From Pseudomonadota bacterium (GTDB lineage: Bacteria > Pseudomonadota > Alphaproteobacteria > Acetobacterales > Acetobacteraceae), in NCBI GenBank assembly GCA_021818505.1, contig JAKADX010000012.1, positions 1-64,000 on the forward strand: DNA of 64,000 nt, given 5' to 3'. The notes under the pieces are model-generated. The model saw only the letters and a program-made list of their open reading frames with translations. It was not told where the DNA came from and searched no databases. Positions 28,155 to 36,542 of the stretch are shown in pieces. A program made the position numbers and the translations under genes. The first letter of the stretch is position 1, and the number at the start of each line of letters is the position of its first letter.

Positions 28155-29447
28155 TCATCCGGCCGCCAGCGGCTCGCGGCTCACCCGCACGTGCTCGACG
28201 CGGCGGCCGTCCATCGCCGTGACCTCGAACATCCAGCCGGCAAAGGCGATCCGGTCGCCCGCGCGCGGCACCCGGCGCAGCAGCGCGAGCATCAGGCCGG
28301 CCAGGGTGTGATAGCTGCCCTCCGCCGGAAGATCAGGGAGTTGCAGGCGCTCCTTCAACTCGTCGATCGGGGTCATGCCGTCCAGCAGCAGTACCCCCTC
28401 CGGCGCGGCGGGGGCGCCCGGCGGCGGGGCTTCGGCAGCCTCGCCGACGATGGCGCCGAGCACGTCGGCCTCGGTCACCACGCCCTCGAAGCTGCCGTAT
28501 TCGTCCAGCACCAGCGCCAGGCCCATCGGGTCGGCCTTCAGCCGCTCCATCGCGTCCAGCGCCGTCACCGTGTCGGGCATCACGATCGGCTGGCGCAGGG
28601 CGGCGGCGATGTTCAGCTCCTTGCCGTCGAGGATGCGGTCCAGCAGGTCCTTGGCCTGCACCACGCCGACGATGTTGTCCACCGTGCCGTCGCACACCAC
28701 GAAGCGGGAATGCGGTGCGCTCTTCAGCGCCAGCGCGATCTCGCGCGCCGGATCGGTGCGGTCGATCCAGGCGATCTCCGTGCGCGGCGTCATGATCGCG
28801 CGCACCGGCTTGTCGGCCAGCCGCAGCACGCGCTCGATCATGTCGCGCTCCTCGCTCTCCAGCACGCCGGTCTGCTCGCCCTCGGCCAACAGCGCCTTCA
28901 GCTCCTCCTCGGTCACCGTCTGCGGCAGCGGGCGGTGCGCGCCGAACAGGCGCAGCACCAGCGCCGAAGACTGGCCGAGCACGAACACGAACGGGGCGAC
29001 GACGCGCGACGCGGCGGCGAGCGGGGGCGCGACCAGTGCGGCCGCCCGCTCCGGCTGGCGCAAGGCGAGCTGCTTGGGCACCAGTTCACCCAGCACCAGC
29101 GTCAGATAGGTGATCGTCACCACCACCACGCCCAGCGCCAGGCTGCCGGCGAGCGGGGCGAGCAGCGGCACGCCGGCGATCAGCGGGCGCAGCGACGCGG
29201 CGACCTGGGCGCCGCCGAACACGCCGGTCAGGATGCCGACCAGCGTGATGCCGACCTGCACCGTCGGCAGGAAGCGTTGCGGCTCCTCCGCCAGTGCCCG
29301 CGCCCGCGCCGCGCCGGCCACGCCCTTGCGCTCCAGCACGGCGAGCCGGGCGCGGTTGGCCGAGACCAGCGCCAGCTCGCTCAGCGCGAAGGCGCCGTTG
29401 ACCAGGATCAACACCACGATGACGAGCAGTTCGACGGCAATATGCAT
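28155..29447 (-). CDS. hemolysin/CorC family membrane protein (CNNM, CBS, CorC_HlyC)
   Basis: A 430-residue protein. It has an N-terminal CNNM domain with about four helices (ELLVIVVLILVNGAFALSELALV first, then LGELVPKQLALRQPE). Paired CBS domains follow at about 205-330 (VRAIMTPRTEIAWID and LVLDEYGSFEGVVTEADVLGAIVGE), and a C-terminal CorC_HlyC domain lies near 345-420. Members help magnesium or cobalt efflux. Hemolysis is a historical label. The start at 29447 opens MHIAVELL, where homologues begin. The beta-lactamase gene is downstream in the same unit. Confidence 0.92.
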   Translation of the reverse strand: MHIAVELLVIVVLILVNGAFALSELALVSANRARLAVLERKGVAGAARARALAEEPQRFLPTVQVGITLVGILTGVFGGAQVAASLRPLIAGVPLLAPLAGSLALGVVVVTITYLTLVLGELVPKQLALRQPERAAALVAPPLAAASRVVAPFVFVLGQSSALVLRLFGAHRPLPQTVTEEELKALLAEGEQTGVLESEERDMIERVLRLADKPVRAIMTPRTEIAWIDRTDPAREIALALKSAPHSRFVVCDGTVDNIVGVVQAKDLLDRILDGKELNIAAALRQPIVMPDTVTALDAMERLKADPMGLALVLDEYGSFEGVVTEADVLGAIVGEAAEAPPPGAPAAPEGVLLLDGMTPIDELKERLQLPDLPAEGSYHTLAGLMLALLRRVPRAGDRIAFAGWMFEVTAMDGRRVEHVRVSREPLAAG

Positions 29448-29554
29448 GGAGTCGTTTCGGTCCCCGGACACGCGCCGGCCAGCATAGCGGGGACAGGCCT
29501 GTTCGGCGCGCTGCTTTGCGGTAAGGAGGGGTGCAGGTCCGCCCGGAGCCCCGC

Positions 29555-30058
29555 ATGTCCTCCCGCCTCCATCCCGCCGCGATCGCGCTCGGCATCGCCG
29601 GGCTGATCCCATTCGTGCTGCTCGGCATCGCCGCGGTGGCCGCCACCAATATCGGCGCGGCCAACCGGTATCTGTTCGCGCTGGTTGCCTATGGTGGCCT
29701 GGTGCTGGCGTTCTCGGGCGGCGTGCACTGGGGGTTCGTGCTGCATCCGACCCTGCCGGAAGGCATGACGTCCGACCTGCGGCGCGACGCGACCCGGCTG
29801 GGGCTGGGCGTGCTGCCGTCGCTGATCGGCTGGGCCGCCATCCTGATCCCGGCCTACGGCGTGCCCTGGATCGGGCTGGTGGTGCTGATCGCTGGCTATC
29901 TCGCCACCGTGATCGGCGAGCACCACATGCGCCGGCGCGGGCTGGTGATGCCGTCGGGCTACATGACGCTGCGCTGGGTATTTTCGATCGTGGTGCTGGT
30001 GGTGCTGATCACCGTGCTGGCGCTGCGGCTGATCGGGGCGAGCATAACCTTCCTTTGA
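29555..30058 (+). CDS. DUF3429 family membrane protein
   Basis: A 167-residue membrane protein with five hydrophobic segments. Family features are ALGIAGLIPF at the start, YGGLVLAFSGGVHWGF in helix 2-3 and HHMRRRGLVMPSGYMTLRW before the last helix. DUF3429 proteins have no known function. A perfect TAAGGAGG stands at 29522-29529, directly before a GTG at 29531, too close to serve it and 25 bases from the ATG at 29555, so the true start is unsettled. It is divergent from the CorC gene with about 100 bases between starts. Confidence 0.85.
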   Translation: MSSRLHPAAIALGIAGLIPFVLLGIAAVAATNIGAANRYLFALVAYGGLVLAFSGGVHWGFVLHPTLPEGMTSDLRRDATRLGLGVLPSLIGWAAILIPAYGVPWIGLVVLIAGYLATVIGEHHMRRRGLVMPSGYMTLRWVFSIVVLVVLITVLALRLIGASITFL

Positions 30059-30085
30059 CCGGCGCGGCATGCGAGCATCCGCAGC

Positions 30086-30709
30086 ATGAACGACACCTCC
30101 ATGATCGACCGACTGCGCGCGGTGCGCGTCGTGCCGGTGGTGCGCACGCGGCGCGCCGACCTTGCCGCGACCGGCATCCTGTGGCTGCGGGAGGCTGGGA
30201 TGACCGTGTTCGAGGTGACCATGACCATCCCCGACGCGCCGGCGCTGATTCGCGACCTGGCGCGCGACCCCGCGCTGCTGGTCGGCGCCGGCACCGTCGC
30301 CGATGCCGCGACCGCGCGGGCGTGCCTTGAGGCCGGCGCGCGCTTCATCGTCGCCCCTTGGGTCGATGCGGCGCTGGCCGAACCGTGCCGGGCGCATGGG
30401 GCGCTGCTGATGCTGGGCGCGATCACGCCGACCGAGGTGCGGGCAGCGCGCGCGGCCGGGGCGGACGTGGTCAAGATCTTTCCGGCATCCTCTGCCGGCG
30501 GTCCGGCCCACATCAAGGCGCTGGCGAGCGTGTTCCCCGGCGTGCCGTTCTGCCCGACCGGCGGGGTCGAGCCGGGCAATGTCGCCGCCTATCTGGCGGC
30601 CGGCGCCGCCTTCGTCGGCATGGGCGGCAATCTGGTGGACGAGCAACGGATCGCGGCCGGCGACCGCGACGCGATCACGCGGGCCGCGCGGCAGGTGCTC
30701 GTCGCCTGA
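30086..30709 (+). CDS. eda: 2-dehydro-3-deoxy-phosphogluconate (KDPG/KHG) aldolase family
   Basis: A 207-residue class I aldolase that splits KDPG to pyruvate and glyceraldehyde-3-phosphate in the Entner-Doudoroff pathway, or the related KHG. Key parts are VVPVVRTRR, FEVTMTIPDA with the catalytic Glu, LLVGAGTVADAA, DVVKIFPASSAGGPAHIK with the Schiff-base lysine, and FCPTGGVEPGN. No edd gene is adjacent, so a related 2-keto-3-deoxy sugar acid is possible. It stands 27 bases after DUF3429. Confidence 0.9.
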   Translation: MNDTSMIDRLRAVRVVPVVRTRRADLAATGILWLREAGMTVFEVTMTIPDAPALIRDLARDPALLVGAGTVADAATARACLEAGARFIVAPWVDAALAEPCRAHGALLMLGAITPTEVRAARAAGADVVKIFPASSAGGPAHIKALASVFPGVPFCPTGGVEPGNVAAYLAAGAAFVGMGGNLVDEQRIAAGDRDAITRAARQVLVA

Positions 30710-30779
30710 CACGACAGCCGAGGGAACCGCATCGGCCTGCGGTCCGTTCTGGTGTCAGACGATCCAGGAGACCTCGGTC

Positions 30780-30992
30780 ATGGCTGGACAGACAGACCAC
30801 AGCGCGCATCACGGCGGCAGGCAGGGCTTCGCGTCGATGGACCCGGCCAAGCAGCGCGCCATCGCATCCAAGGGCGGCAGCGCGGTGCCGCCGGAAAAGC
30901 GGCCGTTCGCCCGCAACGCCGAACTCGCGGCATCGGCCGGGCGCAAGGGCGGCAAGGCATCGCACGGGGCGCGGCGGCGCGTCGCGCAGTAG
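30780..30992 (+). CDS. KGG-repeat stress-induced small protein
   Basis: A 70-residue hydrophilic protein with the stress-induced bacterial acidophilic repeat motif (KGG): GRQGFASMDPAKQRAIASKGG, then a second half-motif ASAGRKGGKASHG. Proteins of this type (GsiB and Con-10-like) accumulate in stress or stationary phase and are intrinsically disordered. The ATG at 30780 has AGGAGA upstream at ideal spacing. It is a single gene, convergent with the ferredoxin reductase gene 2 bases beyond its stop. Confidence 0.88.
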   Translation: MAGQTDHSAHHGGRQGFASMDPAKQRAIASKGGSAVPPEKRPFARNAELAASAGRKGGKASHGARRRVAQ

Positions 30993-30994
30993 CG

Positions 30995-32014
30995 TCAGCT
31001 TCTGCCCGGCACGCCTTTCGTCGTCGAATACTCGAAATGCAGGGCGGTGCCGGGCCGCGCGATCGGATGGATGGCGTGGGCGGCCATCGCTGCCTCGGAG
31101 AACCCTTGCAGGATCAGCTTGAGCTTGCCCGGATAGTGCGCCACGTCGCCGATTGCGAACACACCGGGCAGGCTGGTTTCGCAGGTGGCGGGCGTGACCG
31201 CGAGATGATGCCGCTCCAGCGCCAGCCCCCACTGCGCGATGGCGCCGAGGTCGGTCGATAGGCCGAAGAACGGCAGCAGCACGTCGGCCGGCAGCCTCCG
31301 CGTCGCCCCGTCCAGATCGGCGACCTCGACCGAGGCGAGGACGCCCGCCTCGCCGTGCAGCGCGTGCAACTGATAGGGGATCACCAGGTCCACCTCGCCG
31401 CGCGCGGCGGCGGCATCGAGTTGCGCAGCACTTTCGGGGGCCGCGCGGAATTTGCCGCGCCGATGCACGACCGCGATCGAGGCGGCGATGCCGCGCAACG
31501 CCAGTGCCCAATCGACCGCCGAATCGCCGCCCCCGGCGATCACCACGCGCTTGCCCCGCAGATCCTCACGCCGGCGCACGTAATACTGCACCGCGCCGCT
31601 GGCCTCGTATCCCTCCAGCCCATCGAGCGGCGGCCGATTCGGCCCGAACGCGCCCGCTCCGGCGGCGATGACGACGGCGCGCGCGCTGATCGTGTCGCCC
31701 TGGTCAGTGCCCAGCGTGAAGGCGCCAGCGCTGCCCGCCAGGCGATCGACGCGCCGCCCCATCAACATCCGCGCGCCGAACGGGGCGATCTGGCGTTCCA
31801 GTTGCCCGATCAGGTCGCTCGCCTCGATCGCCGGGATCGCCGGGATGTCGTAGATCGGCTTCTCGGGATACAGCGCGGTGCATTGCCCGCCCGGCTCGCC
31901 CAGCGCGTCGATCACAACGCAGGAAAGCTGCAGCATCCCGCACTCGAAAACGGCGAACAGCCCGACGGGGCCGGCGCCGATGATGGCCACGTCGGCAGAA
32001 ATCGTCTCGGTCAT
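30995..32014 (-). CDS. ferredoxin-NADP+ reductase, thioredoxin-reductase-like type
   Basis: A 339-residue two-domain flavoprotein. The FAD site is VAIIGAGPVGLFAVFEC, with GEPGGQCTALYPEKPIYDIP nearby. The NADPH site is VIAGGGDSAVDWALAL, and the second FAD site is GVFAIGDVAHYPGKLKLILQG. The redox-active CxxC of thioredoxin reductase is absent, which marks the TrxR-like ferredoxin (flavodoxin) reductases. It supplies reduced ferredoxin or flavodoxin from NADPH. It ends with KGVPGRS close to the KGG gene. Confidence 0.92.
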   Translation of the reverse strand: MTETISADVAIIGAGPVGLFAVFECGMLQLSCVVIDALGEPGGQCTALYPEKPIYDIPAIPAIEASDLIGQLERQIAPFGARMLMGRRVDRLAGSAGAFTLGTDQGDTISARAVVIAAGAGAFGPNRPPLDGLEGYEASGAVQYYVRRREDLRGKRVVIAGGGDSAVDWALALRGIAASIAVVHRRGKFRAAPESAAQLDAAAARGEVDLVIPYQLHALHGEAGVLASVEVADLDGATRRLPADVLLPFFGLSTDLGAIAQWGLALERHHLAVTPATCETSLPGVFAIGDVAHYPGKLKLILQGFSEAAMAAHAIHPIARPGTALHFEYSTTKGVPGRS

Positions 32015-32059
32015 GGCGCGCAGGGTAACGGCGCCGACGTGGCGGGGGAAGCCGGCGGC

Positions 32060-34957
32060 TCAGGGCGGTGACGGCGCGGGCGCGACATGCGCGACCGGGA
32101 AGGACCGCAGGTCGCGCTGCGCCGCGCGGAACACCGCGTCCTGGTTGAAGTGCCTGCGCAGCGCCAGTTCGCCGACGCGGCGGGAGACGTATTCGCCCAG
32201 CGTCAGCGCACCCACATCGCCCTCCGCATCCACGCCCGCGCGCCCGGCCAGCGCCTCGCGCAGCGCATAGACGAACACGCCGTTGTGCTGGTCATAGCTG
32301 TCCAGCGCCTCCTGCACCGACTCGGTCGCCGCGAGCAGATAACGGCCGGTGGCGTGGCCGACATTGGCGAGGCTGTCGGTGGACAGGCTGCCGGCATGGC
32401 AGGTGTCGAGCATCAGCAGCGCGTCGCGCGCGCCGATCTGCGCCAGCGCGGCGATCAGCGTGTCGTCGTCGATGGATTGCGCCGCCAGCGCGGCGAACGA
32501 TGAGGCGTCGCTGGCATCCGCCGGCACCAGAATGAAGCGGCGGCCGGTCGCGTCGATCACGCCGTGGCTCGCGATGTAGAGCAGGAACGTGTCGCGCGGG
32601 CGCACCACCCGCGCCAGCCGCCGCAGCGCGTTGAGAATCCCCGCCCGCGTCGCCTGCTCGTCCGTCAGCACCGTCACGTCCGGCGCGGCGTAGATCGCCG
32701 GCGCGCCGGCGCGCAGCCCGTCGGCAACCGTCCGGGCATCGGCGACCGCGTAGCGCAGCGTGAACGCGGGGTTGGCGAAGTGGTCGATGCCGATCGCGAG
32801 CACGAACAGCCGTCCCGGCGCGTCGGCGGGCCCGCCGGCGGTGCGCACCACGTCCAGCGGCGCGGTCTCGCTGTACACGTTGCCGGCCTGGTCATAGACT
32901 CGCACCTGCACGACGTTGTCGCCGGGATCGAGTGCCACCGGCAGCGCGATTTCGCCGCCCGCGGGCGGGCCGGCGATCCGGCCGGTGTTGCGGCCGTTGA
33001 CGAACACATCGACCGGCCCGACGCCCAGCCCGCGCTCGCGCAGGGCGAGCGTCAGCCGCAGCCCCTCAGCGCTCGCCGGCAGCGCGGCGGCGATCCCGCG
33101 CGCCACGGGCACCGGCGCACAGCCGCCGTCGGGCTGCGTCACGCAAACGCCGGCCACGTGCGCCTCCGGCTGGCGGGCGAAGCGCGCGCGCAGATCGCCG
33201 AGTTCGGCCAGCCGCGCGGCCCCGGCGCCGGCATCGCCCAGCGCCGCCGCGCGCACGGCGTCGGGGGCGAACAGCACGCGATAGGCGCGGGCGAAGCTGA
33301 CCCAGTCGGGCTGCTGGTTGCGGGCACGATTGAGATGCACGCCGACCAGTTCGCTGCCGCCGCGATCGGCATCGTCGAACAGTCCGGCCGGCGTGAACAG
33401 GACCCAGCGCACCCCGTCGGAATGGGCGAACAGCGCCGCGCGCTCCTGCAGATGCGGGTTCAGCCCGTACCAGCGCAGCGTGCCGTCCAGCAGCGCCGCG
33501 ACCGCCACATCGCCGCCGGCAGCGACGCCGACCGCCCAGGCGGCGGCGGGCACCTCCACCACGTCCAGCGTCGCACCGTGCGCGTCGAACCGCCGCAGAT
33601 GCGTGTCGGTGCCGAGCAGCACGCCGCCGTCGCGCAGCATCGCCGCGCTGCGGCTGAACTCCGCCCGGTCCAGGGCCAGCCGGTGGCCGTCGAGCAGCGG
33701 CGCGCTGCTGTCGCGCCAGTCGGCGAGTCGCGCGGCGGGCGCGCCCTGCGGCGGCAGCGCCGGCCCCGCTCCGGCCGCCGGGGCGAGCGTGCGCGCTGCG
33801 AGGACGAAGCGCATCATCCCGGCGCCGCTGGCGAACTCCACGCTGCCGCCATCGGCCGCGACGGCGAGGTGACCGCGCGCCGGCCGCAGATCGAGCAGCG
33901 GCGGGGACGGCCGCGCGACGATCTGTCCGGTGCCGTCGATGCGCCCCCAGCCCGGGTCCTCGGCGGCATAGGCCTCGCCGCCGCCGGGCAGCGCGATCAG
34001 GTGGCGGATGGTGTCGTGCGACGCCGGCAGGTCGGTGAAGGTGCCGAAGCCGAAGTCCGCCCAGCGCCGCACCACGTAGCCGCCCGCGTCACGCGCGTAG
34101 CCGGCGGCGAGCAATTGCACCCCGCCCTGCCCGTCCGCCGCCCAGGAGACGGTCAGCAGTCCCTCGCCATGCAGTCCGGCGGTGTCGGGCGCGAACACGC
34201 GGGCGAGTGTCGCGGCGGCGAGGATATCCACATGCAGGCGGCCGTCACGGTCCGCGCCGGCGCTGGTGACGGCGAGCAGGTCGCCGTCGGGCGAGACCGC
34301 CAGCCCCCAGGGCGCCAGGCCGGAGGGTGCCACGGCATCGGCGAAGCGGGCTCCGTCCGCGCCATAGCCGCGCACATGACCGTCGGCGGCGGTGCTGAAC
34401 AGCCGGCCGTGCCGGTCGAAGGCGACCGCGCGGACCGGGCCGCGATAGTCGCGGTCGGCGAACAGCGGCTTGCCGTTGGCGGCGTCCCAGACGCGGACAC
34501 CCTCCGCGGCCAACCCGGCGGCGAAGCGCGCGCCGTCGGGGCTGACCGCCAGGTCGTTGACCGGCGCCGGCAGGCCGGGCAGCAGCGCGGTGAGCGTCGC
34601 CTTCGCGGTGTCGAACACATAGACGCAGAACGTGCCGTCCCACTGGCCGCAGGTGGCGCCGGCGGCGAACAGGCGCTTGCCATCCGGCGTCAGGGCAACG
34701 GCGTAGATCTCACCCTCCTCGGCGGTGCCGATGGGCGGGCGCAGCACGGCGCGCTCGACGCCGTCGGGCAGCGACCAGAGGCGGATGGTCTTGTCGTAAC
34801 TGCCGCTGGCCAGCAGGTGCCCGGCCGCATCGACCGCCAGATGCGCCACGGCGCCGGTATGGCCGCCGGCCTCGATGCGCAGGAACGGGCGCTGCGGCGG
34901 CTCGCCAGCCGCGCCGAGCACTACCGCGAGAAACAGCGCCGCCGCGCCGCGCCACAT
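32060..34957 (-). CDS. WD40-repeat metacaspase (peptidase C14) exported protein
   Basis: A 965-residue protein with a signal peptide (MWRGAAALFLAVVLGAAGEP). Residues 25-450 form WD40-like repeats (GHTGAVAHLAVD, then GSYDKTIRLWSLPDG and DLAVSPDGARFAAG). A linker of about 200 residues includes an Ig-like stretch (VDVFNGRNTGRIAG-type). The C-terminal caspase-fold peptidase shows LAIGIDHFANPAF, YIASHGV with His near 798 and LMLDTCHAGSL with Cys near 853. Both catalytic residues are intact. The substrate is unknown. Metacaspases cut after Arg or Lys. It starts 2 bases behind the SH3-type lipoprotein gene, so the pair is one unit that should act at the cell envelope. Confidence 0.88.
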   Translation of the reverse strand: MWRGAAALFLAVVLGAAGEPPQRPFLRIEAGGHTGAVAHLAVDAAGHLLASGSYDKTIRLWSLPDGVERAVLRPPIGTAEEGEIYAVALTPDGKRLFAAGATCGQWDGTFCVYVFDTAKATLTALLPGLPAPVNDLAVSPDGARFAAGLAAEGVRVWDAANGKPLFADRDYRGPVRAVAFDRHGRLFSTAADGHVRGYGADGARFADAVAPSGLAPWGLAVSPDGDLLAVTSAGADRDGRLHVDILAAATLARVFAPDTAGLHGEGLLTVSWAADGQGGVQLLAAGYARDAGGYVVRRWADFGFGTFTDLPASHDTIRHLIALPGGGEAYAAEDPGWGRIDGTGQIVARPSPPLLDLRPARGHLAVAADGGSVEFASGAGMMRFVLAARTLAPAAGAGPALPPQGAPAARLADWRDSSAPLLDGHRLALDRAEFSRSAAMLRDGGVLLGTDTHLRRFDAHGATLDVVEVPAAAWAVGVAAGGDVAVAALLDGTLRWYGLNPHLQERAALFAHSDGVRWVLFTPAGLFDDADRGGSELVGVHLNRARNQQPDWVSFARAYRVLFAPDAVRAAALGDAGAGAARLAELGDLRARFARQPEAHVAGVCVTQPDGGCAPVPVARGIAAALPASAEGLRLTLALRERGLGVGPVDVFVNGRNTGRIAGPPAGGEIALPVALDPGDNVVQVRVYDQAGNVYSETAPLDVVRTAGGPADAPGRLFVLAIGIDHFANPAFTLRYAVADARTVADGLRAGAPAIYAAPDVTVLTDEQATRAGILNALRRLARVVRPRDTFLLYIASHGVIDATGRRFILVPADASDASSFAALAAQSIDDDTLIAALAQIGARDALLMLDTCHAGSLSTDSLANVGHATGRYLLAATESVQEALDSYDQHNGVFVYALREALAGRAGVDAEGDVGALTLGEYVSRRVGELALRRHFNQDAVFRAAQRDLRSFPVAHVAPAPSPP

Positions 34958-34959
34958 GG

Positions 34960-35955
34960 TCAGTCCACGGATTCGAAGCCGCTGCTGGCGGCGGCCTCCG
35001 CCACCGCGACGCTCTGCTCGAAGGCGTCGCGCCGCGCGGCATTGCTGCCGGCGAGCGAGCGCACCGCCGCCGGCGTGTCCGCCCCGCCGGCCGCCGCGGC
35101 CGGCGTCGCGAGCCCGCTCGGTGGCGGACCGACGCTGCCCTTCAACGCCGCCGTCTCGACATAGCCGCGCTGGCCGCTGCCCGTCTCCACCAGCGCGTAG
35201 TCGCCGCCGGCCGGGGTGGCGGAGACCGGCTGGCCGGCCGGCACCTGGCCGATATCTGGCGCGCCGGCCTGCGGGTTGAGCTTGAGGTCGGCGGTCCGGC
35301 GCACCGTCACCTGCCGGGGGGCCGGTGCCTGAGCGGCGGCGGTGCTGGTGCCGGGCGCGACCTTGTCGGCGGCGAGGTCGAACCGGGCGCCACGGTCGCG
35401 GATATTGGTGTCGATCTCGCGCGCCAGCGCGAGATCGCGCTGCGCCCAGGCTTTCACCTTGGCCATGCGGGCGAGCGCGGTCTGCCGGTCGATGACATGG
35501 GTGCGATAGTCGGCGCGGATCGCGCGCGCCTGCTCGAAGCGGCAGTCCATCAGGGCGTTGAAGGCCTGTTGCGTGTCGGCGATGTGCTGGTTCTCGGCGA
35601 GGAGGTGCTGGTGCATGTCCACGGCATAGGCGGACAGGCCGCCCGCCGCGGCGCCCGCGCCGGCGCCGATCAGCGCGCCCTGCCAGTCGTGCCCGCCGAG
35701 CACGTAACCCAGTACGCCACCGGCCACGCTGCCGATCGCCGCGCCCTTGAGGATGTCGCGGCCGAAGAACTGGCCGGTGTTGTCCAGCCCGACCACGCGC
35801 GGCCGGCACGAGTCGGTGCCGTCATCCGGCCCGATGCGCGATTCCTGCGTCGAGAAGTACTGCTGCGTGGCGGGCGTGCAGCCGGCAAGTGTCGCGGCTG
35901 TCAGGAGAAGCACCGCCGCCAGGGAAGGACGCCGAAGGTCGCTCACGTTGATCAT
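34960..35955 (-). CDS. SH3-domain lipoprotein with glycine-zipper segment
   Basis: A 331-residue lipoprotein. The leader ends in the lipobox LAGC near residue 26. A glycine-zipper membrane-like segment follows (GAAIGSVAGGVLGYVLGG, then GALIGAGAGAAAGGLSAYA). A helical region comes next, and an SH3_3-like domain lies near residues 230-285 (VTVRRTADLKLNP to GQRGYVETAALKG), of the type that binds peptidoglycan or proteins. The start at 35955 is taken for its leader. An ATG at 35991 would extend it by 12 residues. TGCA-type short inverted repeats lie upstream (35990-36020) but no promoter is certain. Confidence 0.85.
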   Translation of the reverse strand: MINVSDLRRPSLAAVLLLTAATLAGCTPATQQYFSTQESRIGPDDGTDSCRPRVVGLDNTGQFFGRDILKGAAIGSVAGGVLGYVLGGHDWQGALIGAGAGAAAGGLSAYAVDMHQHLLAENQHIADTQQAFNALMDCRFEQARAIRADYRTHVIDRQTALARMAKVKAWAQRDLALAREIDTNIRDRGARFDLAADKVAPGTSTAAAQAPAPRQVTVRRTADLKLNPQAGAPDIGQVPAGQPVSATPAGGDYALVETGSGQRGYVETAALKGSVGPPPSGLATPAAAAGGADTPAAVRSLAGSNAARRDAFEQSVAVAEAAASSGFESVD

Positions 35956-36095
35956 TGTTACGCCAGCCGCGTACACTATCACGCGCTTCATATGTTGCAT
36001 TATTGCAGCCCGTTGCACAACAGGTTTGGCGGTGCGCCCGACGACCGCCGCCCGCCCGGTTGTGCCGGCGGCGTCCGCTGCGGCAGGATGGGGCG

Positions 36096-36542
36096 GTGCC
36101 CTCGATCGACCTTCCGACCCTCGCCGCCACCGAATCGCTCGCCGCGCGCGTCGCGGGCCTTGCCCGTGCCGGCGACGCGATCCTGCTGGAGGGGCCGCTC
36201 GGCGCCGGCAAATCCGCCTTTGCCCGCGCCTTCCTGCGCGCCGCCAGCGGCGATCCCGTGCTCGACGTGCCCAGCCCGAGCTACACGCTGGTGCAGAGTT
36301 ACGACACCCGGCACTTCCGCGCGCATCATTTCGACCTGTGGCGGCTCGACGGGCCGCAGGCACTGGCCGAACTCGGCTGGGATGATGCGCGCGCGGACGT
36401 GGTGCTGGTGGAGTGGCCCGACCGGCTGGGCGCGCTGCGGCCGGACGATGCGCTGACCGTGACCTTCGCCCCCGGCGCCACGCAGGACGCACGCCGCGCC
36501 ACGCTCACCGGCTGGCCGGACCGCATCGGTGCGCTCTGCTGA
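36096..36542 (+). CDS. tsaE: tRNA threonylcarbamoyladenosine biosynthesis ATPase TsaE
   Basis: A 148-residue P-loop ATPase needed for t6A37 modification of ANN-decoding tRNAs, together with TsaB, TsaC and TsaD. The Walker A motif is LEGPLGAGKSAFARAFL. PSPSYTLVQSYDT, HHFDLWRL and VLVEWPDRLG follow, all typical of TsaE. The GTG at 36096 has AGGATGGGG upstream. The stop overlaps the murU start. It opens the tsaE-murU-addB-addA run. In many alphaproteobacteria amgK lies between tsaE and murU, and here it is missing. Confidence 0.94.
   Translation: MPSIDLPTLAATESLAARVAGLARAGDAILLEGPLGAGKSAFARAFLRAASGDPVLDVPSPSYTLVQSYDTRHFRAHHFDLWRLDGPQALAELGWDDARADVVLVEWPDRLGALRPDDALTVTFAPGATQDARRATLTGWPDRIGALC

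Noticed and set aside
28155-29447. Annotation of the CorC protein as a hemolysin or virulence factor
   Set aside because: The name is historical. The CNNM-CBS-CorC_HlyC architecture points to divalent cation transport.
32564-35164. An 866-residue plus-strand open frame opposite the WD40-metacaspase
   Set aside because: It mirrors the codon structure of the real gene and shows no start site or known domain.
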